Assembly: GCF_045223415.1 (NCBI RefSeq) | Contig: NZ_JBEQZJ010000028.1 | Coordinates: 1-52,884 of the forward strand | Direction: 5' to 3' | Length of the DNA stretch: 52,884 bases | Source of the DNA: Hoskinsella mucinilytica | GTDB lineage: Bacteria; Bacillota_I; Bacilli_A; Erysipelotrichales; Erysipelotrichaceae | In this document: positions 51,257 through 52,884 of the stretch, piece after piece | Position numbering within the stretch: the first letter of the stretch is position 1 | Layout: every line of letters begins with the position of its first letter | The notes under the pieces: model-generated | The model's input: only the letters and a program-made list of their open reading frames with translations | What the model was told of the DNA's origin: nothing | The model's database searches: none | Made by a program: the position numbers and the translations under genes

Positions 51257-52267
51257 ATGAAAACATATAACGTAGCAATTCTTGGCGCAACAGGAGCAGT
51301 TGGTCAGGAAATGATCAAAATTTTGATGGAAAGAAAGTTTCCGATTAAGGAATTGCATTTGCTAGCAAGCGCTAGAAGTGCTGGGAAAAAGATGTGGATC
51401 AATGAAAAAGAATATACCATAGAGGAAACAACAGAACAGAGCTTTGATGGTATGGATATCGTATTAGGAGCCGCAGAAAATGATATTGCACAAAAATATT
51501 TACCGATTGCAGTAGAAAAAGGGGCTGTGGTTGTCGATAACTCCAGTGCATATCGTTTGGATGAAAATGTGCCACTTGTAGTTCCTGAAGTAAATCCTCA
51601 GGATGTAAAGAAACATAAGGGTATTATTGCCAATCCAAACTGTGCTACCATTATTGCATTGGTGGCATTACAGCCATTACATGCATATGCCCATGCAAAG
51701 CGTATGGTAGTCAGTACCTATCAGGCAGTAAGTGGAGCCGGTGTTGGTGGTATTCGTGAATTAAAACAACAGGTAGATGCTATTGCCAATAACAAACCTG
51801 TGGATATCAATAACTTCCAATATCAGATTGCATATAACTTAATTCCACAAATCGGAAACTTCAATGATGAAGGATACTCCAGTGAAGAAATGAAAATGCA
51901 ATTTGAAGGTAGAAAGATTCAAAGCAATCCGGAATTATGTGTCAATTGTACTTGTATTCGTGTTCCAGTGTTCCGTTCACATTCAGAATCTATCATGGTA
52001 GAATTTGACAAAGCCATTGATGTTGAAAAAGCAAAGGAATTATTGAAAGATGCACCAGGTGTAAAACTGGTTGATGATCCAGTAAATAAGGTCTATCCAA
52101 TGCCATTAGATACAACCGATCAGGATCTTGTATTTGTCGGACGAATTCGTAAGGATATCAGTGGTCATGAAAACGCCTTAAGCTTTTGGTGCTGTGGAGA
52201 TCAAGTTCGTAAAGGTGCTGCAACCAATGCAGTTCAAATTGCAGAATTAGTAATCAAAGATATGTAA
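51257..52267 (+). CDS. asd: Aspartate-semialdehyde dehydrogenase
   Basis: This 336-residue enzyme starts VAILGATGAVGQEM (NADPH loop), has the active-site cysteine in NPNCATIIAL and substrate-binding STYQAVSGAG and VPVFRSHSES. It reduces aspartyl phosphate to the semialdehyde. Last gene of hom-lysC-asd; GGAAAGGG region precedes the ATG. Confidence 0.96.
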   Translation: MKTYNVAILGATGAVGQEMIKILMERKFPIKELHLLASARSAGKKMWINEKEYTIEETTEQSFDGMDIVLGAAENDIAQKYLPIAVEKGAVVVDNSSAYRLDENVPLVVPEVNPQDVKKHKGIIANPNCATIIALVALQPLHAYAHAKRMVVSTYQAVSGAGVGGIRELKQQVDAIANNKPVDINNFQYQIAYNLIPQIGNFNDEGYSSEEMKMQFEGRKIQSNPELCVNCTCIRVPVFRSHSESIMVEFDKAIDVEKAKELLKDAPGVKLVDDPVNKVYPMPLDTTDQDLVFVGRIRKDISGHENALSFWCCGDQVRKGAATNAVQIAELVIKDM

Positions 52268-52269
52268 TA

Positions 52270-52299
52270 AAAACCTCATCCGATTTGGATGAGGTTTTA
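52270..52299. terminator. Bidirectional terminator between convergent genes
   Basis: AAAACCTCATCC (52270-52281) pairs perfectly with GGATGAGGTTTT (52287-52298). Confidence 0.92.
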
Positions 52300-52303
52300 C
52301 GTA

Positions 52304-52699
52304 TTAGTTAGTTGTGTCGTTTGCTTCTTTTGCGTCAATATCATGATTGGCTTTGTTTTGTGATAAATCATTTAGAAATTCATCTAATGAATCTTCTTCT
52401 TCTTCATGATCTTCCACTGCCTCAACCATACAATCAGCAATCGTATTTGTCATTACTGAAAATTTGTTTAAGATAACGCCGATTCCATATAAAATAAAGG
52501 AATAAGCAATATAAGAACCGCAATTAGAGATATAAACACTAAAGACCTCTGATAAAGATGGTTCTGCGCTCTGTTTATATTCCGCAATAGATTGATATGT
52601 TAAATAGGCAAAGAATAATGCGGCAAACAAGAATAAGACAGCCATGACGTAAAAAAGAATGCTCGCCTTTGAAATATTTGATGTTTTTTTGTTTTTCAT
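52304..52699 (-). CDS. Hypothetical two-helix membrane protein with acidic tail
   Basis: This 131-residue protein has two hydrophobic helices (~13-36 and ~58-78), then an acidic cytoplasmic tail with EDHEEEEDSLDEFLNDL. ATG 52699 is chosen because AAAGGTTGGAACT lies before it; the 9-codon longer frame has no ribosome-binding site. Family not recognised. Confidence 0.68.
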   Translation of the reverse strand: MKNKKTSNISKASILFYVMAVLFLFAALFFAYLTYQSIAEYKQSAEPSLSEVFSVYISNCGSYIAYSFILYGIGVILNKFSVMTNTIADCMVEAVEDHEEEEDSLDEFLNDLSQNKANHDIDAKEANDTTN

Positions 52700-52856
52700 A
52701 GTTCCAACCTTTCTGTGTACGGGCAATATTATCTACTATAAATATGTGATGAAGATGGGTTGTGTGTGAAAAATTAACGAATTTTCTTTATAAGAAGCTA
52801 TAAAAAGCTAGCTTATTTCAGAAAAATATTGTATGATAATAAGGCAATATCAAGAT

Positions 52857-52884
52857 GCAGTCGTGGTGGAATGGCAGACACGCT
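52857..52884 (+). tRNA. tRNA-Leu, 5' part (cut by window end)
   Basis: GCAGTCG acceptor strand, TG, then a D-arm GTGGAATGGCAGACAC, the usual class-II tRNA-Leu start. A TATGATAAT -10-like sequence lies about 20 bp upstream. The anticodon is outside the window. Confidence 0.75.

Overview
The window is a low-GC Bacillota chromosome segment. The gene set (SipW/TasA-type secretion, short ThiC, GGGtGRT protein, C_GCAxxG protein, AmmeMemoRadiSam genes, Leloir genes) looks like a gut anaerobe, most likely an Erysipelotrichia or Clostridia relative. This assignment is inferred from gene content and base composition, not from a marker-gene comparison. Layout: (1) 1-5501 is the 3' part of a giant leucine-rich-repeat surface protein. 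(2) 5659-10647 is a 1662-residue cytosolic GGDEF-EAL-multi-PAS-GGDEF cyclic-di-GMP enzyme. (3) 10684-12186 is thiC behind a TPP riboswitch with its own terminator. (4) 12.2-25.4 kb is an extracellular-matrix locus: four TasA/CalY-like proteins with SipW-type signal peptides, two SipW-type signal peptidases, a fibro-slime/Cna-B adhesin, two further membrane-tethered surface proteins, a SARP/BTAD regulator with a degenerate GGDEF-like tail, two small proteins sharing a WQG motif, and an unknown membrane protein. (5) 25.4-28.0 kb is AT-rich, decayed accessory DNA with an archaeal-type ATPase, an 88-bp duplication and a frameshifted gene remnant. (6) 28.1-31.2 kb carries aspA, an SGNH hydrolase, a C_GCAxxG protein and a thioredoxin-like lipoprotein. 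(7) 31.2-36.0 kb is a galK-galT-galM-regulator operon on the minus strand. (8) 36.2-44.2 kb holds a PHP phosphoesterase, a histidine phosphatase, a Fe-S scaffold/GGGtGRT pair with a structured leader, a YbjQ protein, an MreB, a long hairpin RNA candidate and the AmmeMemoRadiSam genes. (9) 44.3-52.3 kb holds tRNA-Thr, maf, a DUF1461-like protein, and divergent threonine operons (thrC-thrB-ACT regulator / hom-lysC-asd). The window ends inside a tRNA-Leu. The most striking result is regulatory. Five promoters in the matrix locus carry the same architecture: two 6-bp boxes of consensus YRTKAC, start to start exactly 11 bp apart, with the second box starting exactly 16 bp before the -10 hexamer. 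Direct repeats with an 11-bp (one helical turn) period overlapping the -35 region are the classic binding pattern of SARP regulators, and a SARP/BTAD protein is encoded in the same locus at 21980-23185. I therefore propose a self-contained SARP-controlled TasA/SipW matrix regulon. The degenerate GGDEF-like tail on the regulator and the large cyclic-di-GMP enzyme nearby raise the possibility of nucleotide input, which is inference only. Metabolically, the right half gives a complete route from aspartate to threonine (lysC, asd, hom, thrB, thrC), with aspA linking fumarate and aspartate. The gal operon covers mutarotation, phosphorylation and uridylyl transfer of galactose, without galE in view.
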